Shown here: one piece after another, positions 1 through 11,659 of the stretch
How the letters are laid out: every line of letters begins with the position of its first letter
Position numbering within the stretch: position 1 is the stretch's first letter
Origin: Periconia sp. R9002
Lineage: Eukaryota; Ascomycota; Dothideomycetes; Pleosporales; Periconiaceae
Direction: 5' to 3'
Assembly: GCA_023627715.1 (NCBI GenBank)
Contig: JAMAHW010000021.1
Span: 1 to 64,000 of the forward strand
DNA length: 64,000 bases
Notes under the pieces: model-generated
Database searches by the model: none
Told to the model about the DNA's origin: nothing
The model's input: only the letters and a program-made list of their open reading frames with translations
Translations under genes and position numbers: made by a program

Positions 1-400
1 TAACCAATTTGTGTTTGTTGTTTTTTTGTTGTTTTTTTTTCAAATTTTAAATTTTTTGGTGTCCCCCCCCCCCCCCCCCCCCCCTAGACCAACAGTAGCG
101 ATCACTACCTTTTGTGTGCCGACGTCATCATACCAACTCCCCTTTTTCTAATCCCGAGTGGGGTTTCTGCAGAGATATGCTTGCATACGTCTCACAATCA
201 ACCCCAGCCTTCGGCGTTCAACCTGCATGATCGTCAGCTTCGCTGCTATGCACACCCGTGCGACCAGAGGATGCTGGGACTTCTACGGACTGGTATCTTA
301 CCTCACCCTCATTCAAATGCCAAATATGTCCGAACTCTTTCTTTCCGTAGAACTTCTTTCCGTAGAACAAGTGACGGTTGTTCCTTGCAGTTCACAATAA
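1..400. other. Gene-free left edge with poly-C run
   Basis: T-rich low-complexity DNA covers about the first 60 bases, followed by an uninterrupted run of 22 C at 63-84. Around 339-368 a short motif (ctttccgtagaac) is directly repeated. The open frames here are short and unlike any family I know. This is probably the promoter side of the membrane-protein gene that starts at 419. Confidence 0.6.
63..84. repeat. Poly-C homopolymer (22 C)
   Basis: Twenty-two consecutive C directly after a T-rich tract. Homopolymers of this length are unstable and often mis-sized in assemblies. Confidence 0.9.
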
Positions 401-418
401 GTGAAACCCATATTGATT

Positions 419-1783
419 ATGGCGTATGACAATCCAGTTGGACTTATTGCAGCTGCAATTATTGGACAAGCACTTGTGTACCTTGTTGTCGCGTTGCGGT
501 TTAAAACGCGCTACAGGCATGGACGGAAATTTTTTGCAGCAGACTGGCTCATCCTACTGGCCGCAATTCTATCCACTGGCTTGTCAGCTATTCAGATTTA
601 TGGTATGCCTCGCTCCTGCTCTCTGATTGATCTAGGCTAACTGTCTCAAGGCGCTGCTGTTGGTCGACTGGGCGTACCTGTACATGGGACAATAGGATCA
701 CCTACATTGAAAGAATCTATGGCATTGAATTTGAGATGGGTATGAGTACTTTATATTAAGCCTCAGGCGAATAGTCAGATCTTCAATACTAATCCATACA
801 CAGTACCAATGGGGAATCTTCATCAACGGCGTTGTCGTGACCGGCCTAGTCAAGACCTCCGTCTCGTTCTACTACATGCAAATATTTGCGGTTAAATACA
901 GAAACATTGTCCTTTCTTGGTTGCTCCTGATGATTGCTTGGAGTACGGGTTTTACCATTCTCATGCTCACGTTCTGCGGCAACCATGGCCTGTGGCCTTC
1001 CATACCTTTAGCTAAAGAAAAGCAGCAATGTCTTTCTGCAACAAAGGTCGGAAATGCTATTGTGATAGGACACGCAATCTCCGACTTTTTGACGGTCCTG
1101 CTCCCAATTTCAATGGTGGGTCTTGGGTGACATAGCCTGAATGAGTATCTCTGACATCTGATAATGAATACTGTAGGTTGTGTCGCTTCGTCTAACGTTT
1201 AAACGTAAAATTGTTGTTGTAGCAATCTTCACCGTGGGCTTACTGTAAGTTAACGATCGCGGCGGGTGGACCGCATGAAAAGGCTAACACAATCCCAGAT
1301 CTGTGGGCGGTAGTGTCGCCAAAGCGTACATTTACATCACAGACGCTTCGGATAAAACCAAGAGTGACTATGCAAGTAAGTATAGAGGCGCTTCAGTTTT
1401 GCCATCCATGCTTACTCGGCGCAGTGCTTATTACAGCTATATCGGTTTGGGGCCTCGTCGAGTCTCAGGTCGGTATCATTGCAGCTTGCATCATGACCTT
1501 GTGCCCACTTCTCAAGGATGCAAGTAATTCCAAAATCTTCATCAACTTGGTCAACTTCATACGCACCCTGTTTAGTTCTCGATCGCGTAACTCTCATGCG
1601 TGTGGCTCCAAGACGGGTTTCACAAAGTTTGGTTTGGAATTTCCTGAAGGGATACGTAAAGGTGATGAGAATAGGCGAGAAGATGAAGAGATGTATGCTT
1701 CAGAAGGCTTTGCGACGATGCCCATTCCTCCTGGTGTAATACATGTGCAGAAGGACGTTGATGTAAGCAACTACAGTTATTAA
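419..1783 (+). CDS. PTH11-type (fungal rhodopsin-domain) integral membrane protein
   Basis: Six exons (419-602, 651-739, 804-1115, 1177-1244, 1299-1375, 1425-1783) join in frame to about 362 aa. All introns are 45-64 bp with GT/AG ends. The product has several hydrophobic segments, starting with one near residues 4-22 and including a long stretch in exon 3. It ends in a polar cytoplasmic tail. Order and spacing match the fungal rhodopsin/PTH11-like family: R near the end of TM1, a WGIF..G..KTSVSFYY segment, an FKRK loop, and GLVESQVGIIAACI in the last helix. These proteins are putative 7-TM plasma-membrane receptors, and the ligand here is unknown. The start is the ATG at 419; an in-frame GTG at 401 lies just upstream. 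The N-terminal tail is short for the family, so an upstream exon is possible. The fold call is firm, the function is family-level only. Confidence 0.8.
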
Positions 1784-2619
1784 TCTCTATATCGTAAGAT
1801 AGCACATCAGGCCTTCAACTATATATATAAATTCTAAAACAAATGTAGAGATTGAATTTGAACGATTATATGCTTTACGTATGTTTTGCTAAAAATTTTG
1901 TGGTGTGGCATCCCTCGGTGAAACCCTCAAGCTCAAATGCTCCTCATAGTGAAGACAATCCATCGGCCATCGCTGCAAACACGCTAAGCCCTGAAAGTGT
2001 CAACTTCTCATTCGGCAGTGCTCGTAATTCCTTGTTATGGCTTTTTTTCCTTACTTTTTATGCAATTTTGTCTTCCTGCATTTTCGGCCAGCTGACCCCT
2101 CAATATCACCCACCAAATCATGTTGTTACCAATAACCAAACCGCACGTGAGGAAACAAGCCTATGTACATACATTATGGGACTTAGCTAAGCATAGAATA
2201 GAGCGTTAATAGCTTTCTTCATCCTAACACACTGTTTAATGGTATATAAAAAGTACGTTTAGAGGTTATTCAACTGTATTTTAAAGTAGAACGTGCGATT
2301 AGCAACCTTTTCCTAACCTATCTAAACCCTGTAATGTATGTAGCCTTGCGATTGCACCAATCAATTGGGAAAAAGAAAACACGCTGTTGATGTAGCCTTG
2401 CGCCACCGTATTTCTAGCCAATTGAGAAATGATTATGCTTGGTGACGCGACACAGCATGCCATAGCCACAATCCCACCGCATACGACGACAATCAGCCTG
2501 GTGCCTGCCTAGGACAACTTTCTATACCCCACCTTTTGTACATCAGTCATGGAGTGACAAATTTCATCGTTAAAATCTTCTCATCACGGTGCTCTCCCGT
2601 TGCTCTGTACTATATACTA
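1784..2619. other. Intergenic spacer
   Basis: AT-rich DNA. An open frame at 1852-2190 lacks an ATG start and recognisable domains. An imperfect tandem duplication of about 60 bp at 2335-2430 repeats atgtagccttgcg and a CCAATTGRGAAA segment. The 3' part should hold the promoter of the NLR-like gene. Confidence 0.5.
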
Positions 2620-5600
2620 ATGGAAGCTTTGGTGGCTGGGGGGCTTGCGGGGAACGTGGTTCAGTTTGTCCAGTTTTCTGGGCAGCTGGTTGCTGAGGCC
2701 TCCCGCATCAGAAAATCGGGGACACCATCATCTCTCCCCAATCTCCGAAATCTTTCGCATGCGCTGATAACGCAAGCTGAAATAATATCCAAATGTCTGA
2801 AATCGAAAAATGCGACACTCACAGAGGAAGATCAGGTGAGATCTCCGAAGACCAAGCCGTTGCAATTTCTTGCGTGGCATCATCGCTGACTAGATTTCAT
2901 CAGCATCTAGTAGATACTTGCCTCGAATGTCAAAGGCTTGGAAAAGAATTTCTAGTCTACTTAGACAGTTTTATAAAGCCTCTATGCAACCCGAATTCGA
3001 GCGCTCCGGGCCAATCCAAATCCGTCAGATCATCCATAAAAGCTAGCTTCAAGTACCATTTCGCACACGATGAGATCGACGCCTTCGTTTCAAAACTCGA
3101 TGACCTTCGCAGTACCTTGCTACTCGCTACGACGCTTGCTCTTCGGGCAGGTGCAAATACCAATCATGAGGAAGTCCTCGCACAATTGAAAGATTTGGGG
3201 GAAGACAAAGACAAGGCAGAGATACTCAAGGCTACTACGTTACTGGAAGATGCCATCAGGCAAAGAACAGAGCCAAAGTTAGATCAGATTCAAGTGCAAG
3301 TTGAGGAGTGTTTGAAACGGATAGATGAGCTGCGGAAGGATACATCACAGGTTTGCACAAGAGAGAAAGCCATTTTGGATTGGCTAGATTTCCGGCAGAT
3401 GACTTGGCGATATGACGAAGTCCCTCTTGCGTACCAGAAAACCTATTTATGGATTTTTGAAAAACCGACTGCAACACAGAACTGGGACGACTTCAGCAAA
3501 CATCTCTCAGAGAACACCGCCTTCCCTTATTTCATCAACGGGAAAGCAGGGAGCGGCAAGTCAACGTTGATGAAGTTCATCTCCGGCCACCCTAATACAC
3601 AGACTGCCTTGTCTAGCTGGAAAGGCAAGAATCATTCCCTGCTTGTACTGAACTTTTTCTTCTGGCATCTTGGTACGATGTTGCAGAAGAACGTAAATGG
3701 TCTTCTACGTGCATTGCTGCACGCAGCTTTGACATCATACCCTGACCTCATCCCTGCGGTTTTCCCCAAACAATACCAGAATTGGGAAGGTGGCATTATT
3801 GAAGATGAGCCCAGCTATGCTGAGTTCAAAAGAGCGTTCGACCTGCTTATTGTAAAGTCAGCACATTTTCTCAAGATATGTGTTTTCATCGACGGTCTGG
3901 ACGAATTTGAAAGCGACAGGGAGGGTGATCACAGAGATGTTGCTGAATGGCTCTGCTCACTTACTAAGCAGCATGATCACGTCAAAATTGTCGTATCCAG
4001 CCGGCCTCTCAGTGTCTGTCTCAGCACCTTTCGCAATTGCCCCACATTGAAGCTCCAGGATCTTACGAAGAAGGACATGGAATCGTTTATCCAAGGCAAT
4101 TTGACATCTCATCCTGATATGTTCGCCTTGACGAAACGGTTTCCCCAGCAAGCGAGCAAACTAGTCTCTGAGATTCGCGACAAAGCCCAAGGTGTCTTTC
4201 TCTGGGTAAAACTCGTGGTCCGACAACTCATAGAGGGGCTAGAAGCAGGTGACGATTTTACCGATCTGGAAATGAAGTTACGACGCATACCTCCGAATCT
4301 AAGAGATCTTTATCAGCGTATGTTTTCAAAGATGAAGCCAGAATATCGTGCCCAAGCTGCCAAAATTTTCCGTTTAGTGCATACTTGGAAATCTACATCA
4401 TCAGATGCTTTGAAAACCATTGCACTGTTTTATGCTCTAGAAGATCCATCCAAAGCCTGGGATTTACGAAACGAATCTATCGAACAATCCAGACTAGATT
4501 ATTTCAACGAGAGAACCGAAGCCTTGATACGCAGCCGCTGCTGCGGCTTATTAGAAGTGTACGAAAAGGTTGAGAACCCGAATAATACAACCAAGTGTTT
4601 CGTGATCGAATATCTTCACCGTACCGTCGCGGAGTTTTTGACTACACAGGATGTGTGGGACGAATTGTGCAATTCTTCAAATTTTGACCATTTCGATCCT
4701 TATATCAATCTGATGTCTTCGACTCTCTCTATGGTGAAAACGGGGGAGAATTATCTTTTAGCTGCTGATAACCTATCCGCCTTAATGCGCAATGCGCCAA
4801 ACTTGAATTCAGTAATCATAAATCGGTACATTGAGGCCCTTGACAAGGCTGTGAAGGCGTACGGAGTCGAGCTACAAAACACAATGAAACGCCCAAGCAA
4901 AGGTTTTTCTCACACCCATTGGTCGGCAAAATTTTATCCACTTGATGGACACCTCAGGCTTTTATTGAAGGAAGTACTAGAAAGACAGGATTGGGCAACC
5001 ATCTTCACATTTGCTGCTCGGCAAGGGTTGGTGCCCTTCCTGGAAGCCTTTTACACCTTGCCTGCGGATAGAACGATTAGACACAAAGATATAGCACCGA
5101 TCTTCTATGCCATGAGAACCTGGTTAATATCCAGAGACGCACGTCCTCAAATACAGATTCCTACAAAGCATCGCAGAGACACCTTGTTATTTCTCCTTCG
5201 AACATACCGCCAAAGACTTGGTGTTTCACCATTATTAGAAGAATTGCAACAAGCACACCAGCGCGCTGCGGACATTCTTGCAGAGCGCATTAGCACCTAT
5301 GAGGAAGGATTGCAGTCCTACGCACTTTTCATTGCGATCTGGTTAGTGGCTGAAAGTTCACCAGAGCATTACATGCAATGGTTTCAAGCTTCTAAACTCA
5401 GCCGCAACCATTATCTTGGATCGTTATTGGTGCGTCACGCTGATGAACATGGTGACCCGCAGAATTTTGAATTCTTCCTGGAGTTAGGGTTCATCCTACA
5501 GCGGAGCGATGATCCGGATAACAAAGCAATCGGCCGTCAAGTGGAGGAGATCACGCGCAAAGTACGGGATCTCCACGTTCAGAGGCGTGAAGTAGCGTCG

Positions 5601-6062
5601 CTCAATGAAAGGAGATATGAGCTTGTTAGACGAGGTAACTTAATCATTGAAAACAAGTTGTCACTCCTGGACGACATCCTTGGGGCTCTGGATCGCATAA
5701 CGCAGCAGAACGGCGATACCTCGGATCAACTGAAGCAGCAAAGAACGAACCTCATGAAATTCAAGCTAGGGCTTTTGAAGGAAATCAAATCCGCACATAT
5801 GCCTTTCCCGGATCGTTACAACATTGGTGTAGATCTGACAACAAAACCTATCGACCGGCTGATCCTGCTGGAAGCGAATGTTCCTGAAGAGAAAGATGAA
5901 CTTTCGAAGTATGCCGAGCAGAAGGATTCGACTGTAGAGGGCCTGCTCAATGACCGACTAGCGGAACTTCAGTTGGAGAGAGATAGACTTATCGAGATAA
6001 AAGATTGCTTGATTGCAGAGCAAAGAGAAGTGGATGAACTTGAGGAATGGGTGTTGTTATGA
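2620..6062 (+). CDS. Fungal NLR-like NACHT NTPase (STAND protein)
   Basis: Two exons, 2620-2835 and 2904-6062, with a 68-bp intron (branch GCTGAC, acceptor CAG), give 1,124 aa. The N-terminal about 190 residues are a helical domain typical of fungal NLR-like proteins; the protein opens MEALVAGGLAGNVVQFVQF. A NACHT module follows, with Walker A GKAGSGKS (about 285-292), Walker B CVFIDGLDE (about 397-405) and a sensor-like VVSSRP. A winged-helix/arm region contains EYLHRTVAEFL. No ankyrin, WD40 or TPR repeats follow. The C-terminal third is helical and charged, probably coiled coil. STAND proteins act as nucleotide-driven switches in heterokaryon incompatibility and innate recognition. Whether this one triggers cell death cannot be told. 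The frame is intact with all catalytic motifs. The start is the first ATG in frame with exon 2. Confidence 0.88.
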
Positions 6063-6334
6063 ATATTGTCATGGATTTGGCATTTTTGAAAGATACACTC
6101 AAATGGACGTGAAAGCTTGTCCAACGTCACCTCTTACTCACTCCCATGTCGTGCTATACGACCTTGTGGAAACAGACCAGAGGATCATCGATACGCAGAA
6201 GAAGAGTGTTACTCAAGAATGTTTGAGTGAATGTACCACTGTTTTCAGGTCACGTGTCTCCGTGTATATATACCACATCTTTCATAGTACTGCTCCATCA
6301 CTCAATCAACACTTCTCCTCCAGCTCTCATGCCC

Positions 6335-8794
6335 TCATACCAGTGTCCTCAACAAAGAAATCTCTTTCCTTACTGCTCTACTAAGACCTTCTAGTGCGAG
6401 GACAATCTTCTCCGTAAAATCAACTTCGAACTCCCTTCCAAACTCTGTGTTAGGTAAATCCGGTATTCGATGGTTGGGTGCAAGTAATGGAACAACATGC
6501 GGAAACATGCTCAGGTAACCTATCCACAATCTATCAAGGTTCGATAATTCCAGTAGTGGCTTCTGAAAATCAAAACACCTCGACATCGTAAATGGAAGCC
6601 GATTCTTCAGAATTTCAAGTACACGATTGATAACCATTGCATCAACCATCTCGAGCTTTTTTACAGTTGTCAAGAAGCTGAGGAAGTAAGGAATTTGTAC
6701 TATCCCGATAAGGCCCCACTCTCTTGACAGAGAGGTTTGAAGATAGCGGAACCAGTCTTCAAACCGTGTCAGAGAATAAAAAAGCGATACCGCGAATAAT
6801 ACTGTGCGAGTCCCAGGAAAATTCTTGATTATGACATCCCGAGGGCCTACCCTTTTTCCAGGTGAGTAAGCAATGTACATATTAAATTTTGCGGGTGGAA
6901 TACGACCAATACTCGTTTCAAGAGCAATTACCCCCGTTTTTCGTTTTTTCGAGTTAGCTATTGCGATGTAACTGTCCAGATTGGCTCTGAACTCTTCATC
7001 AATGAATAAGCCGTCGTCAATGAATAAGTCGTCGTAAAAATTCATTGTCGACAAGTTTTTACACCATTGTGGAAACTTTTGCCAGAACTTGTCAGTGAAG
7101 GGATCAAAGTCGGTGAGCTTCTCCAGTATTGTGCATGTCCACCGAAACTCTGTGGAAGTGCCGGTACATTTGAGCCAATATCTCTTGCAGGATTCGCATG
7201 GTCGACCCCTCGAGCACTGTTTGACATGTTAGCGACCAGCTATTTGTAAAATGTTGCGTGAATCACATACTTTTAGTTTCTTAAGCCGACAGAGCATACA
7301 AGAACCACCGCTGCGTTCCACGTCTCTTTTATTCTGACGCTGGGCATCGGTACGCTTCTTTTCAACTTTGGGGATGGGGTAATGTTGATTCCCAGAGCAC
7401 GTGAGCTGCATAACATGCACGGAACTCTCGGGTATCCCTTCAATTTTCCAGGGTTCCTGAGCCGGGATAAGCTGCGCTCTCAAACGCTGGCAGGCCGGCC
7501 TAATCAAGGAAACCTTCTTTCGACTGATATATCTACGTTTGGATTTCGGCGTTGGCTTTAGGGTCTCCTGGCTTTGTTCGTTGTTGTCCTGTGGTATTGA
7601 CTGGGGCTCATCACTGGCCACATTGAGTTGGCTGAGAAACGCTATTGAGTTATTGTCTTGTTCATGTACTGCAAAGAAATCATCAGAGGGGGTGACCGAA
7701 GATACAACTCTATGTGAGCAGGGTTGTGCCACATTAACCGTAGGCAGCATTTCATTGTTCGTGAAGAAGCACCTTCCAGAGCCATTCGAATCCTGTTCAT
7801 AGCTGTACTGTTGGGTGAAGTTCAGATCAATGTGCGGAAGTGAGTTTGTCGGCTGTTGATTGGGGTGTGATGGGCTTGAAAAATCCACAGGGTCTTGAAT
7901 GATGACTGCCGCATAGTCTATTTCCGGTCCAAACCGGGATGGGGGTGGTCCAGCGCAACCGCTCAGCGTAAGGGGGTCGTGTAGCAAAGCGCCAGTCTGA
8001 GCAGCGAAGTCTGAATTGACATCGAAACCATTTTCCAAATATCTAACAGAATTTGGAGTTTCATCAATAGATCCGAGAGGGATGTTGCGGAGCTCGTCGA
8101 TACTCATCGGAGTGGAGGTTGGGTCCGACACATTGTAAAATCCGCCAGGAAGATACCCCATCCCTAGAAGACCATCAACGGATGTTCCATTGAGTAGATC
8201 GTAGGAATTTGGGGTTGGGTTCGTGTTCAAAAGTGGTGCGTCCATCACGTTAACATAATTGCACGCCGGTTCGCGAAAGGGAAGTGCGACGTTGGGAGCC
8301 TCAGTATGGTCCAAATTTGAAATTATCATCGCGCCGCCGACGGTCGTATTCGTGGGATTGTAGCGAGTAAGAGGATCCACCCTGGGAAACCCGGGTGTTT
8401 TTTCTTCGGTGAACAGGCGTGGCATATCATATTGAGGTATTTCAAACCTCTCGGTACTGGCAGAAACAAATTCTCGGGTAGCTGGGACCGGTATTTGCTG
8501 GGGAATAAAAACCCCTCCGTCATTCCCATAAGCAATGTTGCCAAAATTCGAAAAGTCTGAGGGTTCCACTGCCTGCTGGGAAACACTCGGACGTTGGGAA
8601 GCTGCATGTTCTTGTAGGAAGGATGGATCGCTGGCCCCCGTGCATGATGCATTGTAAATTTCAAGGTCGGTAGCATCTAACGACAGCGTTGCAGGGTTGA
8701 TGGTTCGGGCTGCAAATGATCCAGTTTTCGAGTTCCAGGTCTCTGCTGAATATCTTTCTTCTCCATTCTTCCTTTGGTTTCCGTCTTCTGCCAT
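6335..8794 (-). CDS. Zn2Cys6 regulator with centrally placed zinc cluster
   Basis: Two long open frames that look like separate genes join across a 54-bp intron (7217-7270). The junction completes a canonical binuclear cluster: CMLCRLKKLK before it and CSRGRPCESCKRYWLKC after it, that is C-x2-C-x6-C-x5-C-x2-C-x6-C. From the ATG at 8794 the product is 801 aa; an in-frame ATG at 8998 would add 68 residues. Residues 1-480 are Ser/Pro/Asn-rich and probably disordered. The zinc cluster lies at about 499-525 and a globular region of about 275 residues follows. Family members normally carry the cluster at the N-terminus, so this layout is unusual. No fungal-specific transcription factor domain is obvious. 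The role is presumably DNA-binding regulation, with no known target. The splice assembly is well supported, the start is uncertain. Confidence 0.78.
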
Positions 8795-9454
8795 CAGGTG
8801 CGTGTGGGGAATGGGAGAATCCAAGGATAATAAATCAAAGGTACGAGGTGTGCGAACCAAGAAAGTTGCAAATGGTTTTTTGATGGAATGATGGTCAGAG
8901 AAAAGAAACTGCATTGCACTCGGGCATTTAAGTTGTTCTGGGAGGGCTGTGGATTTACGAGCGGGGGGCGGGCTGTAAGCAGAGTGGTTAGAGTGCATCT
9001 ACCAATCAAGTTGAGTATTTTCTGATTCCGAGAACCTTTTGAGACTAGCGTCTCACACAGCCGCCCTCCGCGAACACATGGAACCCCCTTCCGACGCATG
9101 AAATGGGACAAGCGCAAAATATTGATTTCCTTCCGCGCCACAGAATCGTCATAGCAGCAATTATGGAAGCTGTATTGTTTGCTGTTCTTTCTTCCGACAA
9201 CTGTTTTAGGCAAATAAGGCTCTCCATGAGGACCATTCTTGCGTACGTTGAACAATGATACTGCTCGGTGGCACCAGAGTTACCGTGTATAAAAACCGCA
9301 GAGTCATAACGGAAATGCACACTGTAGTGACACCTGGGACTCAGTGAGTGTTGGTCTCCCCTTCACAAAGTTCTGTTTCATTTTCCAACTACCCTTTACG
9401 ACCAAAAGCAATCGTCAGCGTCAAGAGCCATTCTAATTCCGAAATCGCTCGACA
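8795..9454. promoter_or_regulatory. Divergent promoter region
   Basis: Spacer between the leftward Zn2Cys6 gene and a rightward transcript-like region. A TATAAAAA box at 9288-9295 is followed by a CT/CA-rich leader of about 150 bp ending at the ATG at 9455, as is common upstream of ascomycete genes. Confidence 0.4.
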
Positions 9455-9565
9455 ATGTGGCCCCCAAGCCTTATCATCCAGCTCCTGCAACTTCTCGCTA
9501 CCGTTTTGATAGCTGCTATGCATGGTTTTTGGGTGCTCGTCAATCGCCACCGCGACCGGCACTAA
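9455..9565 (+). CDS. Possible 36-aa hydrophobic micro-protein
   Basis: A 36-codon frame starts MWPPSLIIQLLQLLATVLIA and ends in an Arg/His-rich tail (NRHRDRH). It could be a single-pass membrane peptide. Support is positional: a TATA box 160 bp upstream, a pyrimidine-rich leader, an A at -3 of the ATG, and a GTAAGT donor just after the stop (about 9570) that could be a 3' UTR intron. No homologue is recalled. It may equally be an upstream ORF or the marker of a non-coding RNA, because downstream frames to 10,072 do not assemble into a convincing protein. Confidence 0.3.
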   Translation: MWPPSLIIQLLQLLATVLIAAMHGFWVLVNRHRDRH

Positions 9566-10178
9566 ACTTGTAAGTTACTCCGTTTGCATTGCCGAATCTC
9601 TAGTCTGCTATTGAGCAGCTGGCCACTTCCATTGCTTTCAAAAGAGTTATTTTTGACGTTGGTGGTGGAGTTCTGGTCTGTCAGGTATCCGATCGCCGCT
9701 AGGACAGCCTTGAGCGCGCTAGACGACGGCCCGCGCCGTCCTGACTGATCCACAAGTGGAGAGGTGTGCACATGAGGCCTAGTTCAAGAGCTGTTCAAAG
9801 TCTTGTCAGCTTCGCTGCAAATTTTGCTCTCTCAAGCGACCGAGAAAACGACCTGTTCTTCTGCCCAATCACTCGTATGTACTGCTTCCTATTCAGACCG
9901 TTACAATCGACGAATGATTGCGAGAAAGCGGCGCACGTGGGTTCTGACCCAATCACGAATTGTCCGTTGGTATACAAAGGGCTATTACATAGTTAGTGTC
10001 TTACTCGTGCAGTCAGTTGGGAATGATTTTTTTTGTTTCCATGTATGCACTACCAATAAAAGAATCGACTAAATTACCTGCTCACCAGCTCACTGAGTCC
10101 TGCTCTGATGCTGATGACAGTCAAAAAAATATGAGTTTTCCGCGGATTATTTATGAGTACATCTAAACACCAAAGAAT
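9566..10178. other. Spacer, possibly transcribed
   Basis: Contains a possible GTAAGT intron start at about 9570 and small overlapping frames without recognisable domains. Nothing else is supported. Confidence 0.35.
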
Positions 10179-11459
10179 TTAGGTGTAGACAAGGAAAGAG
10201 CCCTCTGACGGGTTAAAGTCAAAATGTGACCGATTCTTATTCTCCCTGTAATCATTCCTTACGAAGAAATCTCCAACTGTGAATTCGTACGGTTGCAGAA
10301 GATCGAACAGATTGTTACGCTCAATGTCGGCCTTGGCTTGACTGAGCTTCACATCATTGTGGCCCATCTTTGTCGCAAACGCTATCGCGGGTGTCAGAGC
10401 CCGAGCATCGCTGCCAGGTGGGTGGTTCACAACACCCTCAGCAAGATCCACAAGGAAATAATTTATCGCGCCTACAAACCCATGCCTTCCTCCCGTACGA
10501 CCTGACATCTTTGATGGATTCGCAGTCTCAACATAAGGGTTACGTGCGAACCACGTCCTCGCCTGCCGTTGTTGATGCAAATGCGCTGTTCCGCGGCTAG
10601 GTGCCGCACCCGAAGTATCAATGCCCTCGAGCCCATTTAGTAACCCCGCACCTATCATGAGAGCTCCAGCCCGCCCTATTTAGTCGCTCAGCTACATCAT
10701 ACCAGAAGGTATGCGCGGGAAAGTAAGTAAGAATCTCAGCGGCGCTAAGACGAAAATCGCAAAGACGAATATCAACCTCGTGTGATGTGTAGGGACTGAG
10801 AAGCCAATGTTCTTCCTTTGCCCTTGTAATGTTTACACATACCTCTGGGATGAGTTCCTGGGCCCGCTTGTGCCCCTCGGAAGGGTTTGGCTTCCGACTC
10901 GCGGTCGAAGTCTTTTTCCCAGTATAATGATGACGAAACTCAACAGCAGCAAACTTTGTTTTCGCGTTTTGGGATGTATGTGCGTCTCTTTTCCGATGGT
11001 GAAATAATCAACAGGTGTTGTTACAAGCCAATTCGGATGGTGAGAATCCCCATTAGCAAGACCCCCATGTGTGTTACCGTTCACTTTCGAAGGCACATTA
11101 GGCTGATGATGAGGATTCATCCTGTCACCCGCAACGCCTGCGGAAGAAACTTCAAAAGATCGATCTCGTGTCAAATCGCTACATGCGCCAGCAGCAAAAT
11201 TAGTGCTCATCCGAAGATCACTACATCTCACGTTGCCGAAACCGTCTGTGCTGGCATTCTCTTGCTCTAGAGAGTTATCCGTTGCTTTTTTAGGTACGAA
11301 CATTGATGTTACATCTGTGGCTAAAATAGGATCTAGCGGAAGTAGATTAGAGAAAGGTGGAAAGCCAGCCCCTTCTCCTTGAACAAAATCAAATGGAAAA
11401 GACTGATTCAGGTCGACTGTAAAGGCCCGATCTAAGTTCACTGGAGAAGAAGAACCCAT
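10179..11459 (-). CDS. Orphan family member B (shares C-terminal domain with 13335-15164 and 33869-35179)
   Basis: Three exons read leftward: 11459-11025, 10953-10652 and 10596-10179, about 384 aa. Introns are 71 bp (GTAACA...AAG) and 55 bp (GTGCGG...TAG, with TTACTAAAT as a possible branch site). The N-terminus is Asn/Ser/Pro-rich. The conserved part contains ILTYFPAHTFWYDV and VDLAEGVVNHPPGSDAR, nearly the same blocks as in the intronless paralogue at 33.9-35.2 kb. I know no named domain that matches. Both donors are weak and the second splice drops about 15 residues present in the paralogue, so the gene may be decaying. In-frame sequence upstream of 11459 continues a degenerate repeat but is broken by a stop. 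The function is unknown, and the acidic low-complexity N-terminus would suit a nuclear protein. Confidence 0.55.
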
Positions 11460-11650
11460 GCTGAATGGATCGGAAAATTTGGATTACCCGGGAAAGATTG
11501 GTTCGAGTTGAGTGGAATTGGCTGATTCAGGTTCACTGGAAACGCATGGCTCGGGTTGGCTGGAAAAGAATGGTTCGAGTTGATTTGAAAAGAATAGTCA
11601 ATGTTAACCGGAAAGGCACTGTCCAAACCTTATGGTAGAGAATTGTTCCT
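11370..11650. repeat. Degenerate 30-bp minisatellite (Phe-Pro-Asn repeat)
   Basis: On the minus strand successive units of about 30 bp encode variants of F-P-x-N-x-N-x-x-F/I-x (for example SFPANPSHAFPVNLNQ). The array covers the 5' end of the orphan gene B and its upstream DNA. An in-frame TAA at about 11634 and a frame change near 11460-11475 interrupt it. Confidence 0.6.
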
Positions 11651-11659
11651 GTTGACCGG

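Noticed and set aside
112..429. 105-codon frame at the left edge
   Set aside because: No ATG, no domain, overlaps the membrane-protein promoter; judged random.
1852..2190. 112-codon frame with a hydrophobic stretch
   Set aside because: Starts with TTG, no family resemblance, AT-rich DNA.
6335..7054. Separate 239-aa protein
   Set aside because: It is the second exon of the Zn2Cys6 gene; the zinc cluster is completed only when joined.
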